A stretch of 64,000 nucleotides of DNA from Prochilodus magdalenae (GCA_024036415.1 JAMWET010003477.1:76001-140000); one strand, 5' to 3'; counted from the stretch's first letter, positions 13,105 through 25,700 are shown. Translations and numbers: made by a program. The notes: a model not told the origin generated them from the letters alone.

Positions 13105-13473
13105 CTTTGGGATTTAGATTAGATAATATTCCAATTTATTCCATTACACAGATAACTTCAGGCTAAATCTGTAAACATCACTGACTCAAGGCCGCTACAA
13201 TTGAACAGGGTAAGGCTACAGATATAACAATAAAACCCTGGAAAGTAATTACTGATTTTTAGTATTTGAACTTTTCCAAAAAATATGCTTCTGAATTAAG
13301 ATGTTTATTCTTATTGTGAAAGGATTTTAACTAGCTCCCAGAAAACATCTGTGGAAATTTGCAGGAATGATGCCATAATTACAAGAATATGACTAGAATA
13401 TGACTAGTAGCAAGTGAGCTAGGGCAGTAGTCAGCTAGGCAACTCACAAGCTAGGGAGTGTGCTATACACCTA

Positions 13474-13672
13474 TGGCAGTTAGCTGACGCTCTTATCCAG
13501 AGCAAATTACAAGCTTAATGGGCCAATGTAGTGTTAGGAGTCTTGCTCAAGGACTCTTATTGGTGTAGCACAGCATAGTCACCCAGACTGGGAATCGAAC
13601 CCCAGTCTCCCACATGTAGATTTTAGCTTCCTGGTGGGTAAGGGTAAGATCCACTGCGCCACACCAACCACC
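13474..13672 (-). repeat. tRNA-derived SINE, family 1 (reverse)
   Basis: Read on the minus strand it has the A-box-like head (GGTGTGGCGCAGTGG), the B-box GGTTCGATTCCC, the 'AATAAGAGTCCTTGAGC' body and the tail GGATAAGAGCGTCAGCTAA. It lies directly next to the start of the minisatellite, inside pappa intron 2, in the sense orientation of the host gene. Confidence 0.85.
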
Positions 13673-13674
13673 CT

Positions 13675-14625
13675 ATGTTACTTGGTAGCTAGGTAAGGAG
13701 TATGCTGGCTAAGGAGAATACAGGATAACTAGTGAGCAAGGTAAGGAGTTTGCAGGATAACTTGTGAGCTAGGTAAGAAGTATGCTAGGTAACTAGTGAG
13801 CTAAGTAAGAAGTATGCTAGGTAAGGAGTATGCTAGGTAACTAGCGGGCTAGGTAAGGAGTATGCTAGTTAAGAAGAATACAGATAACTGGTGAGCAAGG
13901 CAAGGAGTTTGCAGGATAACTTGCAAGCTAGATAAGGAGTATGCAAGATAACTAGCGAGCTAGGTAAGCTCAAATAAACCTGCTTGGCTGTTCAAGCTTC
14001 TTATGGGAACTTAGCTCCCATGTGCGAATTATTAGCATAAGCATAGGCATAGAGTATGCTAGGTAGGTAGCGAGTTGGGTAAGAAGTATATAGGGAAGGA
14101 GTATGATGGGTACCTAGTGATCAATGTAGGAAGTATGTTAGATAACTAGTGAGCTAGGTAAGAAGTATGGCTAGGTAACTAGTGAGCTAGGTAAGAAGTA
14201 TGCTAGGTAACTAGTGAGCTAGGTAAGAAGTATGCTAGGTAACTAGTGAGCTAGGTAAGAGGTATGCTAAGTAACTAGTGAGCTAGGTAAGAAGTATGCT
14301 AGGTAAGAAGTTAACTAGGTATCTAGTGATCAAAGTAAGAAGTATATATCAGGTAAATAGTGAACAAGGTAAGAAGTATGCTAGGTAAATAGTGAGCTAG
14401 GTAAGAAGTATGCTAGGTAACTAGTGAGCTAGGTAAGAAGTATGCTAGGTAACTAGTGAGCTAGGTAAGAAGTTTACAAGGTATCTAGTGATCAGAGTAA
14501 GACGTATGCAAGATAACTAGCGAGCTAGGTAAGGAGTATACTAGGTAACTAGCAAACTAGGTAAGAAGTATGCAATGTAGGGAGTATACTAGGTAACTAG
14601 CAAGCTAGGAAAGGAGTATGCCAGC
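13675..14625 (+). repeat. 32-bp minisatellite, block 1 (intron 2 of pappa)
   Basis: Tandem units of about 32 bp with the core CTAGTGAGCTAGGTAAGAAG and TATGCTAGGTAA. Central units (14,150-14,480) are almost identical, while edge units are diverged or shortened. A non-tandem stretch at about 13,974-14,060 (AATAAACCTGCTTGGCTG onward) interrupts the array and recurs at 15,736, in front of block 2. All units are in the same direction as in block 2. Confidence 0.92.
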
Positions 14626-15144
14626 AAGGTCAGGAGTCCTCAACCATTCACAACAGACGACGACACCTAGTGGTGTAAAAGGAAAATTCAAGGGCAGCAA
14701 TTGTGAGGTATGTATAGCAATTTAATATTTATCTCTCTGGTTGAAATAGCTACAGTAAGGTAAGCCACATGTTGGTTAACGTGTCTTCATGATCACACAA
14801 AACCATAGATATTCTAGTTCATATTCTACAGGGAACAAGCTTTTCAGTGATCCATAAGATGATGTGTGGTGGAATTAAGGCTTTAAATGTTGCTAACTTT
14901 GGAAAATACAATTAAACATCATTGCAGTTTTAGACTGCCTGGACCAAAACATCATTTCCCTGTACTGTCTTGCCGTGAGAAAAGTCTGTAGCTTTTGAAA
15001 GCACTACTGTACGCAGGACATCAGCCTACCTACGTTCATGTGATCAGGAGTAATTGCCTCAACCTAATCACCACTCACAGCACTAAGATTTCTTTTGGTG
15101 ATTCAAATGCAGTCAGTGCCTAGAGAGAGTAACCACAGACCTAC

Positions 15145-15437
15145 CTTACACTTCTTAGTGAGAGCGCAGAAGACATCTCCAGACTGTTCTCGACTAACAG
15201 CAGTCTGAGCACCATTCACAAACAGCTTCATATAGAGGCCATCATACGTGATCGCCACATGGGCCCAGTGTTCAGGCAGGTAACGGGCGTTGGAGTGGAT
15301 GGAGGTCACCTTATGTGCTCGGTCAGTCTTGAGAGAGAAGAAGAATCGTGGGTCACGATTGCCGTGGTCGCTTACTGACTTTATGCCCAATATCCAGCCT
15401 CGATCACTTGAAGCGTAGAAGCACTTATCGAAGAGGC
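15145..15437 (-). CDS. pappa: pappa exon 2: laminin-G-like domain
   Basis: A 293-bp exon coding for residues 130-227. The acceptor CACCCAG|G sits before 15,437 and the donor AAG|GTAGGT at 15,145/15,144. Its first two bases complete a Gly codon begun in exon 1 (phase 1), and it ends on a whole codon (phase 0). The product runs GLFDKCFYASSDRGWILGIK ... FFFSLKTDRAHKV ... ITYDGLYMKLFVNGAQ ... LTKKCK. This matches the vertebrate PAPPA N-terminal laminin-G-like beta-sandwich in order and spacing. The open frame extends past the donor for a few codons, but the exon 3 join restores the family sequence KCK-VLMLGG. The exon sits between two blocks of the same minisatellite. Confidence 0.95.
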
Positions 15438-15734
15438 CTGGGTGAAAGAGAGGACAGATGTGTGAATGTCACTGGTAGTCAATGCAGTCTATACAGCACA
15501 GGTGTAGTTATGGAAGGGCCTGGCAAAGGCCCCTACCGCTTTAAAGATTTCAGACGGCTGAAAAATGATCCTTGAAGCCAGTGAAGCTGTTACAGAACAC
15601 ATTTTGTCATCCGCCCTTTTAAGGAAAGAGTCCTCAAAGACGTGGGTCTGTTTCATTCTCATTCCTGTTAATCAAAGTCGATCAAGCAGTAAGGCACTAA
15701 TCAAACTTTATTTTTTCAACACATGTACACATAG

Positions 15735-16565
15735 CTCAAATAAACCTGCTTGGCTGGTCAAGCTTCTTGTGGGAACTTAGCTCACATGAGCAAATTATTA
15801 GCATGTATTACTAGTATGCTAGGTAGGTAGTGAGTTGGGTAAGAAGTATCTAGGGAAGGAGTATGATGGGTACCTAGTGATCAATGTAGGAAGTATGTTA
15901 GATAACTAGTAAGCTAGGTAAGAAGTATGGCTAGGTAACTAGTGAGCAAGGTAAGAGGTATGGCTAGGTAACTAGTGAGCAAAGTGAGAAGTATGTTAGA
16001 TAACTAGTGAGCTAGGTGAGAAGTATGCTAGGTAACAAGTGAGCTAGGTAAGAAGTATGGCTAGGTAACTAGTCAGCTAGGTAAGAGGAATGCTAGGTAA
16101 CTAGTGAGCTAGGTAAGAAGTTTAATAGGTATCTAGTGATCAATGTAAGAAGTATGTCAGGTAAATAGTGAGCAAGGTAAGAAGTATGCTAGGTAACTAG
16201 TGAGCTAGGTAAGAGGTACGCTAAGTAACTAGTTAGCTAGGTAAGAAGTTTACTAGGTGTCTAATGATTAGAGTAAGAAGTATGTTAGGTAAATGGTGAG
16301 CATGGTAAGAAGCATGCAAGATAACTAGTGTGCTAGGTAAGAAGTATGCTAGGTAACTAGTAAGCTAGGTAAGGAGCATGCAAAGTAACTAGTGAACTAG
16401 GTAAGACGTTTACAAGGTATCTAGTGATCAGAGAAAGAAGTATGTTAGGTAACGAGTGAGCAAGGTAAGGAGTTTTGTAGGTAACTGTTTGGCTAGGTAA
16501 GCAGTATGTTAGGTAAGTAGCGAGACAGTAAAGGAGTATGCTAATTATGCAAGTATGCTAAGTGA
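15735..16565 (+). repeat. 32-bp minisatellite, block 2 (intron 1 of pappa)
   Basis: Uses the same unit family as block 1 (CTAGTGAGCTAGGTAAGAAG core), in the same orientation. It is preceded by the same non-tandem leader (AAATAAACCTGCTTGGCTGG at 15,735), followed by matching diverged units (GGGAAGGAGTATGATGGGTA in both blocks). The shared leader and first units show that blocks 1 and 2 derive from one ancestral segment copied about 1.76 kb away. Units here are more diverged than in the middle of block 1. Confidence 0.92.
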
Positions 16566-17887
16566 GCCAGATAGGAAGTCTTTGGTGGTATGCAATATGA
16601 AACTGGGTTAAAAAAAAAAAGTGCAGATGGAATATTACACAAGTCCGCATTTCACCCAACTGCTACATCTAGAAATCGTGGTGGTCAGTCCAGAGTGCTG
16701 CTAATGCTCCACCAGGCTAGGGGCACCAAGACACCTTTCTCCTGTTTCCTCTGGAATGCGAATGTCAGGTTCAGCATGGTGATGTGTTCTTACTTATATC
16801 AGTGCAGCGGAATTCCGTTGATTTTCCTAAATGTCTGGATAATTAAACGTCTAAGATGTTACCGTAGTCATTCTGAGTGGTTCACTGTGAAATGAGAAAC
16901 TTTCTAGAGAAGCTTACCACAGTGGTGGTGATGGTAACCAGACGTCTAAGAGTTTAATGCCTCTCAGAGCTCCCTGTGATCACATTTTGATGTTTGTGAA
17001 CATGATACCCGATGCCCGAGGCACTGTTTCATGTTAGTTGGGATCAAAATGAACTTCATAAGCCAGGCATAAACGTTTTACGACAGCTTCATACTATTTT
17101 ACCCTGAATGCCCATGCAGGTTCACTGATGGCTTTGTGTTATGGACATTAAGGCCCCTCCCAACTTCTCTCTCCTTCTCTCGCTGGGTCGATCCAGCACG
17201 GTGTTTACGCTGGCCTGTGCGCGCGCAATGAGGCATGTCTAGCATGTGGAGATGCATGTGTTGGCTAATTATCCTAGCGAGAGACATGCTTACAACTAGA
17301 CTTTGTTACATACACAAACACTGGAGAGTCATTATCCCACTAAGAGACCCAACAGAGGTATTGGCCTGCCCTGAATTCGTGTGCATCGCCTCCAACACGG
17401 ACGAAACGTATTTCAAGAGTTGTTGCCTAAAGGAGGTAAACGAAGCGGCGATGTATGTTTTAGCACGTGGACGTGATGTAATGACTCACTGCCGTGTAAT
17501 AGCCAGAGACAGCAAGACGAAACAAGAGTCCCTGTCCCGCGTCGCGGAAAGACAACTTTGTGTCTGAGCTGACCTCCTCAGGTCTCCTCTCGCTTTTTGG
17601 GGGGGTTTGGAACGTGTGAGAACGTTCCCTCTCTAGGTCAACATCAAATGGGCCAGTGCTCTTGGAGCATGTGGGGCCAAAGCCGGGGGTCAGCCCTGTT
17701 AAACATTACAGGCTTGCCACGACACCGCGAGAAAAGTCTGCCATCTGTCAGCATGCACACTCAAACTAAAAGGTGTGCTAAAATGCCTGTAGGGCCTATT
17801 ATGTAAACACATGTCAGAAGTCTGCCACGCTCAATTAATCTAACACATTACATTTTTCCAGACGAACTGTGGAGCGCAGTCTAACCA

Positions 17888-17888
<1 letters not shown>

Positions 17889-17943
<55 letters not shown>
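17889..17943 (+). repeat. (CA)n microsatellite
   Basis: About 27 uninterrupted CA dinucleotides, followed by a short ATATACATATATGTAT palindrome. It lies in pappa intron 1. Confidence 0.97.
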
Positions 17944-17945
<2 letters not shown>

Positions 17946-18139
17946 CCATATACATATATGTATCCTTTACACACTGATGAGTGGACCAATAGAAATGATC
18001 TGAAATAGGACTACACACACTCAATCCAACAAAATATCAACCTCTAAATCCTCAATCCTCCTAATCACTCTCTGTCTCTGTCTATCTTTCTTTCTCTCTT
18101 TCTTTCTCTCCTTCCTTCTTTCTCTCCTCTTCTTGGTTA

Positions 18140-18712
18140 AGCACTAGAATTTCTCCGGAGTGATCACATCAGAACCCCCAGGCACCAGAGCATCAGCACC
18201 ACCGTGGGTCTCCTGCCCTGTTTCATCACCCGGCATGCCCATAACCTTTACACTGACCAACGTCTGGCTCTGATCATGAACTCCATCTATGGGTCGGCTC
18301 CATCTTGCAGTTACTCCCTCCTGGACTAATCAGACTGGATCTAATCAGACTGGATCTAATCAGACTGGATCTAATCAGACTGGATCTAATAGATGTTGTT
18401 CTCCTGTTAGTTCTTCGTCTCAGCCGGGTTCGACCTGAGGAGGTTGGGTTCCGCCCTTGAGCGCGGTTCCTCTCAAGGTTTCTTCCTTACTCACGGGAGT
18501 TTTTCCTCACCACTGTTGCCTCTGGCTTGCTCAAGGGGGGCTTGGACCCGGTTTCCCCCACCCCCCCACCCTCAAATGTCTGTACATTAACTTTGTGTTT
18601 TTTTTTCTTTTCTTTTATATAACAAACTGATTTTCTGTGAAGCTGCTTTGAGACAACGTTGGTTGTAAAAAGCTCTATACAAATAAACATTGATTGATTG
18701 ATTGAAATACTT
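18140..18712 (+). mobile_element. Retroelement 3' end with (GATT)n tail
   Basis: The segment has the layout of a non-LTR retroelement 3' end. It contains CTCAAGGTTTCTTCC, GGGAGTTTTTCCTCACCACT, AAGCTGCTTTGAGACAACG and AGCTCTATACAAATAAACA, and ends in tandem GATT units. A second, shorter relative with AAGCTGTTTAGAGACATCA is at 21,301-21,452. No reverse transcriptase frame is present. It is a common fish dispersed repeat; the LINE clade is not assigned. Confidence 0.6.
18325..18392 (+). repeat. 15-bp tandem repeat (CTAATCAGACTGGAT)
   Basis: Four near-identical head-to-tail copies plus a partial one, sitting inside the retroelement 3' region. It probably arose by slippage after insertion. Confidence 0.9.
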
Positions 18713-19849
18713 TAGAATGCATGCAGTGTCATTTTCATTAACTTCCATCTAGAGAAACATTTCACCCTAAAATATTCCAAACTGGCACTTCAGGTTTTTA
18801 TCGTAAATCAGAATCAGGTTTATTGGCCAGGTGTGTTGACACATACATTGAATTTGGTTCGGGCAGTTTGGGTCACTCTAGTACTGTACCCATATACACC
18901 TAACTGACTGACAGTCCACAATATACACAATGAGTCCGCATGTACAAAATAAATACAGACGCTGTACAATATGCCATCTACACATGATACACAATAGACA
19001 GAAAACGATGAAAATTTGGAATGGTAGTCTTTATTTCAACGGGGAGACACGATGTCACCAATTAATCGACTTTTACCTTATTTGGCGACCAACTGGGTCC
19101 TCGATTTTAGTCAACTAAGCCGATTAATCATCGCCGCCCTATTAAAAAAACAAGGGCCACAGCGAACGCAGTACAGGCTTGGACCCGAACGTTTCACAAG
19201 CAGAATTTCGATCCTATTTCAAACCCTTTTGTTTGATTATAGGATCTGAAGAAGGCATATGGACCTACACCAGCTTTAGCAAGTGGATAGTGTCAGAGCT
19301 TTCTTCAAAGAACGCAGAATCTGGTCTATAACCCGGCTTTACTGACTAATTCCAAAACAGCAGAGAATTTAAAATGAATGGCGATCTTGTGCAAGCTAGC
19401 ACCGGGCTCTCTGGCTAGCTGGCTAAGCGAAATGAGTGAATACTGGACAGGGAAACTAAACTGTTACAGTCTTTACAGAGTGTGGGCAAACATCTTGTGC
19501 AACCTAACAGATTCACGAACCTGAGTTTCCAGTTCAGAACGCTGCGCTGCCGATCTGGACTGTGTGGTTCTAGCTAATCCGAACTCGGCAGGTTGTAAAC
19601 ATAAGTGAATCTGAATGTGCCAAAACACCTGATCTGAACTTTTGAGCACATACAAAATAAATAGCCTTTTAAAAGTTCATTAAACTTTATTTTAACAAAA
19701 GCTCTACAATATCTCATTTGGCTAAATTGGATTTGTTTAGAGATATGTAAAGTTTGTCACCTTGTGTGCTTATAGTTGTAGTAACAGATGGCCTTGCATG
19801 AGGACGAATGGGCTATAAATACCTGCAGGGTATGTGACGGGATCCATAG

Positions 19850-20095
19850 ATTGGGAAGAGGTGATACAGTGCAGGGAATGTCTTGTTCCATGTGTGGTAA
19901 ACACTCCAGAGCAGATGTTAATGATTAGCTAAAAGGAGTGACTGAGCATGTGGGTGTGGCCAAAGACCATAGTGTGAAGGAAGTAGCTGAATCTGCAGGT
20001 GTATGGAAGCGTATGGTCATACAGGTCTACCAGCAGTGGCTAAAATCCCAGTCTACAGGGAATTCTCCTCCCGCCAGGGAAGGGATTTGCCAAAT
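19850..20095 (+). pseudogene. Decayed Tc1/mariner-type transposase N-terminal fragment
   Basis: One plus-strand frame reads HSVKEVAESAGVWKRMVIQV, then YQQW. This has the spacing of a Tc1-type helix-turn-helix DNA-binding domain (xSVxExAxxxGVxxxxVxxVYxxW). An in-frame stop precedes it and no catalytic DDE part follows. It is a short relic in pappa intron 1; the match is by pattern only. Confidence 0.4.
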
Positions 20096-20277
20096 CTGGC
20101 CCCAATTATTTTAATGCAAGAGTGCCTGAACATTGATGAACATCTGGAAACTTGTCCAGTCCATGCCAATTCTAATCACAGCTGTTATTTGTGCTTTGGA
20201 GGTCTTACACACTATTAGGTACACTTCAGGTTTCACACACTCATTTTTTTTCCATTGAGCTTATAAAATATAGATAA

Positions 20278-20512
20278 ACGTTTACGGCATTTAGCCAACG
20301 CTCTTATCCAGAGTGACTTACAAGGCTAATCATACTACAGGTGGGCCAATGTAGTATTAGGAGTCTTGCCCAAGGACGCTTATTGGTGTAGCACAGCATA
20401 GTCACCCAGACCGGGATTCGAACCCCAGTCTCCCACATGTGGTGGTGGCTCCCTGCCAGGTAGGGGTGTTATCCACTGAGTGGTGTTATCCACTGAGCTA
20501 CACCAACCACTA
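20278..20512 (-). repeat. tRNA-derived SINE, family 1 (reverse)
   Basis: Read in reverse it has a GGTGTAGCTCAGTGGATAAC head, a GGTTCGAATCCC B box, the 'AATAAGCGTCCTTGGGC' body and the GGATAAGAGCGTTGGCTAAA tail ending near 20,280. A short internal duplication (GTGTTATCCACTGAG twice) lies near the head. It is one of the best-preserved copies of the family in the window. Confidence 0.88.
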
Positions 20513-21300
20513 AACCTGTGGTGTGTAAATGTGAGCACTCAGCAGCCTCTCAAATTTGGCAGTAACCGAGCTTAATATCTTCATAGTTGCTTCATATCTG
20601 AATTTCTCAAGTAATCCGTCTTATATGCGCATCTCTTATCTGATACACGTCTGAACGTCAGACACTTCTGGAGTGAATTCTGTATAACGGTCATTCATGT
20701 TGCTAGTGTTACCAAACTTTCAGCATCTCCTGAGTGATAGAGGTGACTGACAGAGGCACACTGCAAGCAGGCAACTTAGCCTGACTAGTGGGCTGCTATG
20801 CTAAAGGCTAGACCAGGACCAAGAGACCAAGCTGGACTAACATCTGTGAGTGTCTACACACTAGCAGATGAGTGACTACTAAAAGAAGCCTGGCTCAGTC
20901 ATTCAGGTATGGAGCTCCCTGCTAGCGAGTTTCCACCAGGATGTACTGGCGTGAGCATTTTTACTGCTACTTGTCATGCAAGGCTGTTTACGTGTTGGTA
21001 AGGTCCCTCTAATTGCCTGGTGGTGTCAGTGAAAGGTGGGTATAGATAAGATATAATGGCCCCCCACTGGTCCGGCTCGGTACTGAGACTTTCCTGCTAC
21101 CGGCCTCTAACCAGCTGCCTTCCTGCCCAGCCAGACGCTGATAGAAGATTGACCGGGTTTTCGTTAGTACCTGCCCCTGACTAGCCTAACGCTGATGAAG
21201 GGCTAACCAGGCTTTCCTGCTGACTCATTTTTCCGAGTCACCTTTATGACTAGATCAGCATAATCAGATACTCTGTTGATGTTACTTTGAACAATTTCAA

Positions 21301-21452
21301 AATGTCGGGAGTGTTTCCCTGCTACCGCCTTGTTGCCCTCGGCTTGCTCACCGGGGGCTTCTTTCTATTCTCTCTTTAATGAATTAGCATTACTGACTTT
21401 CTGTAAAGCTGTTTAGAGACATCAGTTGTAAGAAGCACTGTATAAATGAATT
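21301..21452 (+). mobile_element. Retroelement 3' end, short copy
   Basis: Related to the segment at 18,440-18,712: it has the TTGCTCACCGGGGGCTTC, CTGTAAAGCTGTTTAGAGAC and CACTGTATAAATGAATT landmarks in the same order. It is truncated and diverged and lies in pappa intron 1. Confidence 0.5.
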
Positions 21453-22949
21453 CAGTGACCTGAAAGTGCTTCACAGTGAAGAAATGAAAAGCAAGCACAA
21501 CTATGTTGCCTCTTCAACTTGAACAGGTTTCAAGAAATGCATTTTAGGCCTTCATTCAATCTCAAAACACGTACTGTAAATTCTTTGGAAGTCTGGTTCC
21601 TATCACCAGCATTGTAAACAACCCTTCTCTGGCTTCTCTGGAATTTGGAAAAACAGTGGAATTCCCATTTAGGAGTATCCCAGAGCTATAACTACGCAAT
21701 ACAGCAGTTTAAGCCTTCTATAGACTGGGGCTCGGGTTTGGTAGTAAAGCCAAATGAGAACATCTCTATGACCTTTCACCCAAAGCTGCATGCAACACCA
21801 CAATGCCTTAAAATGACTCAACAGCTCACGGAAAGTCATCTTTGATAAAAATCTGGAGTTCCTAGAACTGAAGGACGGTCTCGTCCAAGTGCTGCTTAGG
21901 CAATCCCGTTTTTTCCCCTCACGCTAATTTTAATGCGGGACGTTCTTGCATTGTGGGTCAACAGGAAGAGAGATGGAGTCCAGGGCCGGGGACTGAGCGC
22001 GTCTAACCTGAAGAAGTTTAAACCCCTGCAGTTAGAAGATTTCACCGTTTAGACTTCCGGTCATCCGCTGACCTGCTGCGGGCTGTTATTAGCGGCCACT
22101 GTTTGGTTGTTGGGCTAATGACCTCAGCACAATTATGTGATGCTAGATTCCACTCGTAGTCGCTGACAAGTTGCCATTCATTAGCCGAAATCCGCAAAAG
22201 CTATCCAAATCGTTTCTCCCCCTACAGACACACAAACATTGCCCCAGCGCTGTTCAAGGTCCTGAATTCACTCCACAAGCTGCTCCCGTCCTGCCTCGAA
22301 CAGCAGACCCGTACAGAAAAAAAAGCCGGTCCTTTCTTTGTACTCAGGTTCACGGACTTATAAACTGGATTAAGCCAATCGGGTAGTCCGGGAGTAGCCC
22401 TGCTTCCGCACAAGAGCTGCTAATGTGCAGCACGGACTAATTGTACGGCATGGTAATGAGTCCGTTTCGAGTTTCCAGCAGCCTTTCCGTAGACTCATCC
22501 GAGAGACTTGTTTAGACTGTTCTGAATACAATCTGATCCAGACAGACTACAAGCACTTGTGTTTATCAAACACGCCGCTATATCAGGTCCCGGGGCAAGC
22601 ACTCTGTTCTGTCTTAGCCGTTTTGGTTTTGGCGACCTGCGCTGTCAACAACATGATAACCATAGTAAACCCTCAACCTCCATCCTTCAGAATTTAGGAG
22701 GAAAAGAATAATAATAATAATAATAATATAAAAACAACAGCAGTCTCGACCCATGCAAAACAATCACAACAACAGCAACAACAAGCAAGGGGGTGGGGTG
22801 GACAAACAGCCGCAGCCGGCACTGGATATTCTCTCAAAACAAGCGGATGTAAACGGCCTTATGCCTCGCTTCTTACAGGCACGAATTAGATTTAAAAGAT
22901 TAGGTATTACCACATTTGGCCCTACAGCACCGTGGGCTTACGTAGGCTC

Positions 22950-22980
<31 letters not shown>

Positions 22981-25063
22981 CATTTTTTCTTCTCAAAGCA
23001 CCGCAGATATTTGATGACAGGAGGCCAAACAATAGATTAAGTGCATGCTGCTACACGACAGGCCTGATGAACAGCATGTCCGGATTGTTCTCTTATAGGA
23101 CAAACTGTTTGACAAACATGTGACTCAATTGCGAAATGGCCCTGGGCTGTTCTGCAACCGTCAATATACGGAGACAGAGAGAGAGAGAAATGTCCCCAGC
23201 TCTTTTTTTCCCACTGTCTTCAACCACGCTCTGTCGTCTATGCCTGCGCTGCTACAAGTTTCAGAAAAGATGACATCATCCCTGGGAAAGAGCAGGCTGG
23301 TGAGGAATACTGCCCGGGTGTTTGTGTATCTTCATCATCAGAGCATCGTGAAGCAAAGCTCCCAATGTGGAACTAATCTGCATATCTGAGCTGGATATAT
23401 ATATATGAATGTGTATATAAATATATATTTTTTTGTTTTTTATGACGATAAAAGCCAAAGCAGGCTCTTGTCTGCTATGCTTGTGTTTTGAGACGGCTGC
23501 GCCCTCTGTCGGCGCAGCAGGGAATGATGGAAGCCAAAGGAAACTCCACATTCTCTCCACAGCATGGACACTAGTGTGCTTGTAAATCACTCATCCGACT
23601 GAACAGGGGGCGAGAGATGCGCGTCTTCCTTTCCGATACCAGCAGACATTGAAATCTGGAGTATCGTTCAGACGCAGACGCCGATCCGTATGCTTCCAAC
23701 ACGAAGCTAGTTGGACCTGGAGCACCTCGGTCGACCTAGGGGCAGGCTAATGTACTCAAACAAGCCGAAAACCGCCCCGACGCATGCACGGCATCGCACG
23801 GTGTGAGCGTGTTGGGCTACATTTGTTGCAGGGTTTGATGGGATTCACTGCCTCCCAACATCTGATCCAGCATTTCCTGCTGATATCGGGCTGAGAGCAA
23901 GTTCACGTTTCCATGCAGGACGTTTGATCTTAGCGTAAAGAGTCTAACTGCCCGTTCGGAAAGGATGAAAGCGGAGATTATGCGCAGTTGCACACCAAAC
24001 GCAACTCCCAGAGATACTTCTGGACAGATCAAAGAGGTGAGCTAGTCCAAACAGCACTTTCTCCTCATTTTCCTCCTCTCCATCTGGTCAAAGCTGTTGC
24101 CGCCGCGCTCTCGGAAAGCTCCCGGGGTCGCATGTGGCTGAGTGTGAAAGTTTCTGCTTTTAACAGGGGCGGGAAAACCCTGGAAGTCCAGCCTCCCTCT
24201 CTCTCTCTCTCTCTCTCACTCTCTCGCTCGCCCTCTCGCTGTCTCGCTCGACTTACAGACTCCCTCAGTTCAGTCAGTGTCAGCTGTCTGCAGCGGAACA
24301 CTGAGGCAAGTGTAGCACATCCCCTGCATTAACTCCTTAGGCACATCCAGCCCCGGGTTTAGGCAGCCAGCGTGCATTGTATACCACGCAGCTACGGAAG
24401 ACCTAAGCCTGGGAATTCCACCAAACTGACGGAATGCTCAGTATGCTAGGTATTCCGCGTCTTATTCAGTCTTCCAGAGCTGCTACGCTTCATGCACAAG
24501 CACCACACGCACACTGTGGTCATGCACAGCCGCACACCCTTTACGTTAATGTTCCGACACTCTGGCTTTCCCTCAGCGAGCGGTGCCTGAGAACCAGCAC
24601 GCACTTCTGCATGCCCGCACACTGGCTCAGTCTACCGAACCTGCCCTACGTGCGCACGCTTGCGTGCGTAAAACCCTCCCACGGGGGGCTCGGAGCCTGG
24701 CAAGCAGCGCTGGAGGTTCCACACTCCCACCTCCACCACGTCCCGGATTACGCCTCAATCCCACACGCTCCTCATCTGGATCACATCTGCGGCGGCGCTT
24801 CATGCGCAAAAGCCAAATTTTTTGTTTTGCTCACCCAAAGTGCCTTTCTGCGCTCCCGCTTACTTAATCACCGCACACAACCGCTCTCGACAGCATGCAA
24901 AAACTCCATCCCAGTGTCTGCACGAACAAAACAGCAGTTGTTGCGAAAAGTAAACAAACTGAAACACAATCTCGGGCTGGTGCAATACAGTTCATTCAGG
25001 GGGAAACGTCAACACTGATGGGAACACTGGGAACGTTGGACTCAGACGTGCTGTTTTGCTCGG

Positions 25064-25700
25064 TGCACGGCACAGCCTGACCAGCGCACTGTGCCTTTCC
25101 AGTGCACGCTTATTTACCGATGCACTGCACTTTTTTCCAGTGTACTTTGAGCCAGTGCACTGTTAATTCTTCCATGGACTGGAATTCCTAGGAACTCCAG
25201 TGCACAGTGTGCATTTAGACAGTGCTCTATGGACTGAACACTATTACTTAGCAAGTGCACTGTGTCCAAGGCACTATGCTTGGATCTGACTTGACCAATA
25301 CACTAGGTTTTTGGAGCATGGCTGTTTATCCAGTGCACTTTAATTCAGTGCACTACAGGTTTGGTGCACTGTTCTTTATCCAGTGCACTTTTATCCAGTG
25401 CACAGTAGTTTGTAGTGCCCTTCCACCCCCCCCAAATGCACTATAGCTTTAATACATAGTCTTATTTGTCCAACATGCTTTCATCCAATTCATCCAAATG
25501 CACCAGCACACTCTTATGAATCCAGTGCACCCCTATTTATCAGGTGCACCTTTATTTACCTGGTGCCCTAACACTTCTAATGGAGTACAGCTGTTTGGTA
25601 CCAGTGCCTCACATACCCGGTACACTCATCTGCGCAGCACTCCTACCCAAAGCACTTCAGCACTGTAGTTCTTCAGTGCACTGGCAGCCAGTGCACAGCT
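25064..25700 (+). repeat. GTGCAC-rich degenerate repeat beside pappa exon 1 donor
   Basis: At least a dozen copies of the palindrome GTGCAC, often within TCCAGTGCACT, are spread irregularly over 640 bp, ending about 30 bp from the exon 1 donor (25,728). Spacing is uneven, so it is a degenerate cryptic repeat rather than a clean tandem array. One copy near 25,345 (TTCAGTGCACTACAG) resembles the miR-148/152 mature sequence, but no matching hairpin is visible. Confidence 0.7.

Larger units (their letters stand above)
13105..15144 (-). other. pappa: pappa intron 2
   Basis: A 2.04-kb phase-0 intron between exon 2 (donor AAG|GTAGGT) and exon 3 (acceptor CAAAG). Nearly half of it is the 32-bp minisatellite at 13,675-14,625, and another 200 bp is a reversed SINE. 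The rest (13,105-13,470 and 14,630-15,140) is AT-rich with nothing recognisable. Confidence 0.9.

Noticed and set aside
25345..25366. Possible miR-148/152 gene (TTCAGTGCACTACAG)
   Set aside because: The match covers only the first 14-15 bases, no complementary arm is visible within 60 bp on either side, and the sequence is one member of a local GTGCAC cluster.
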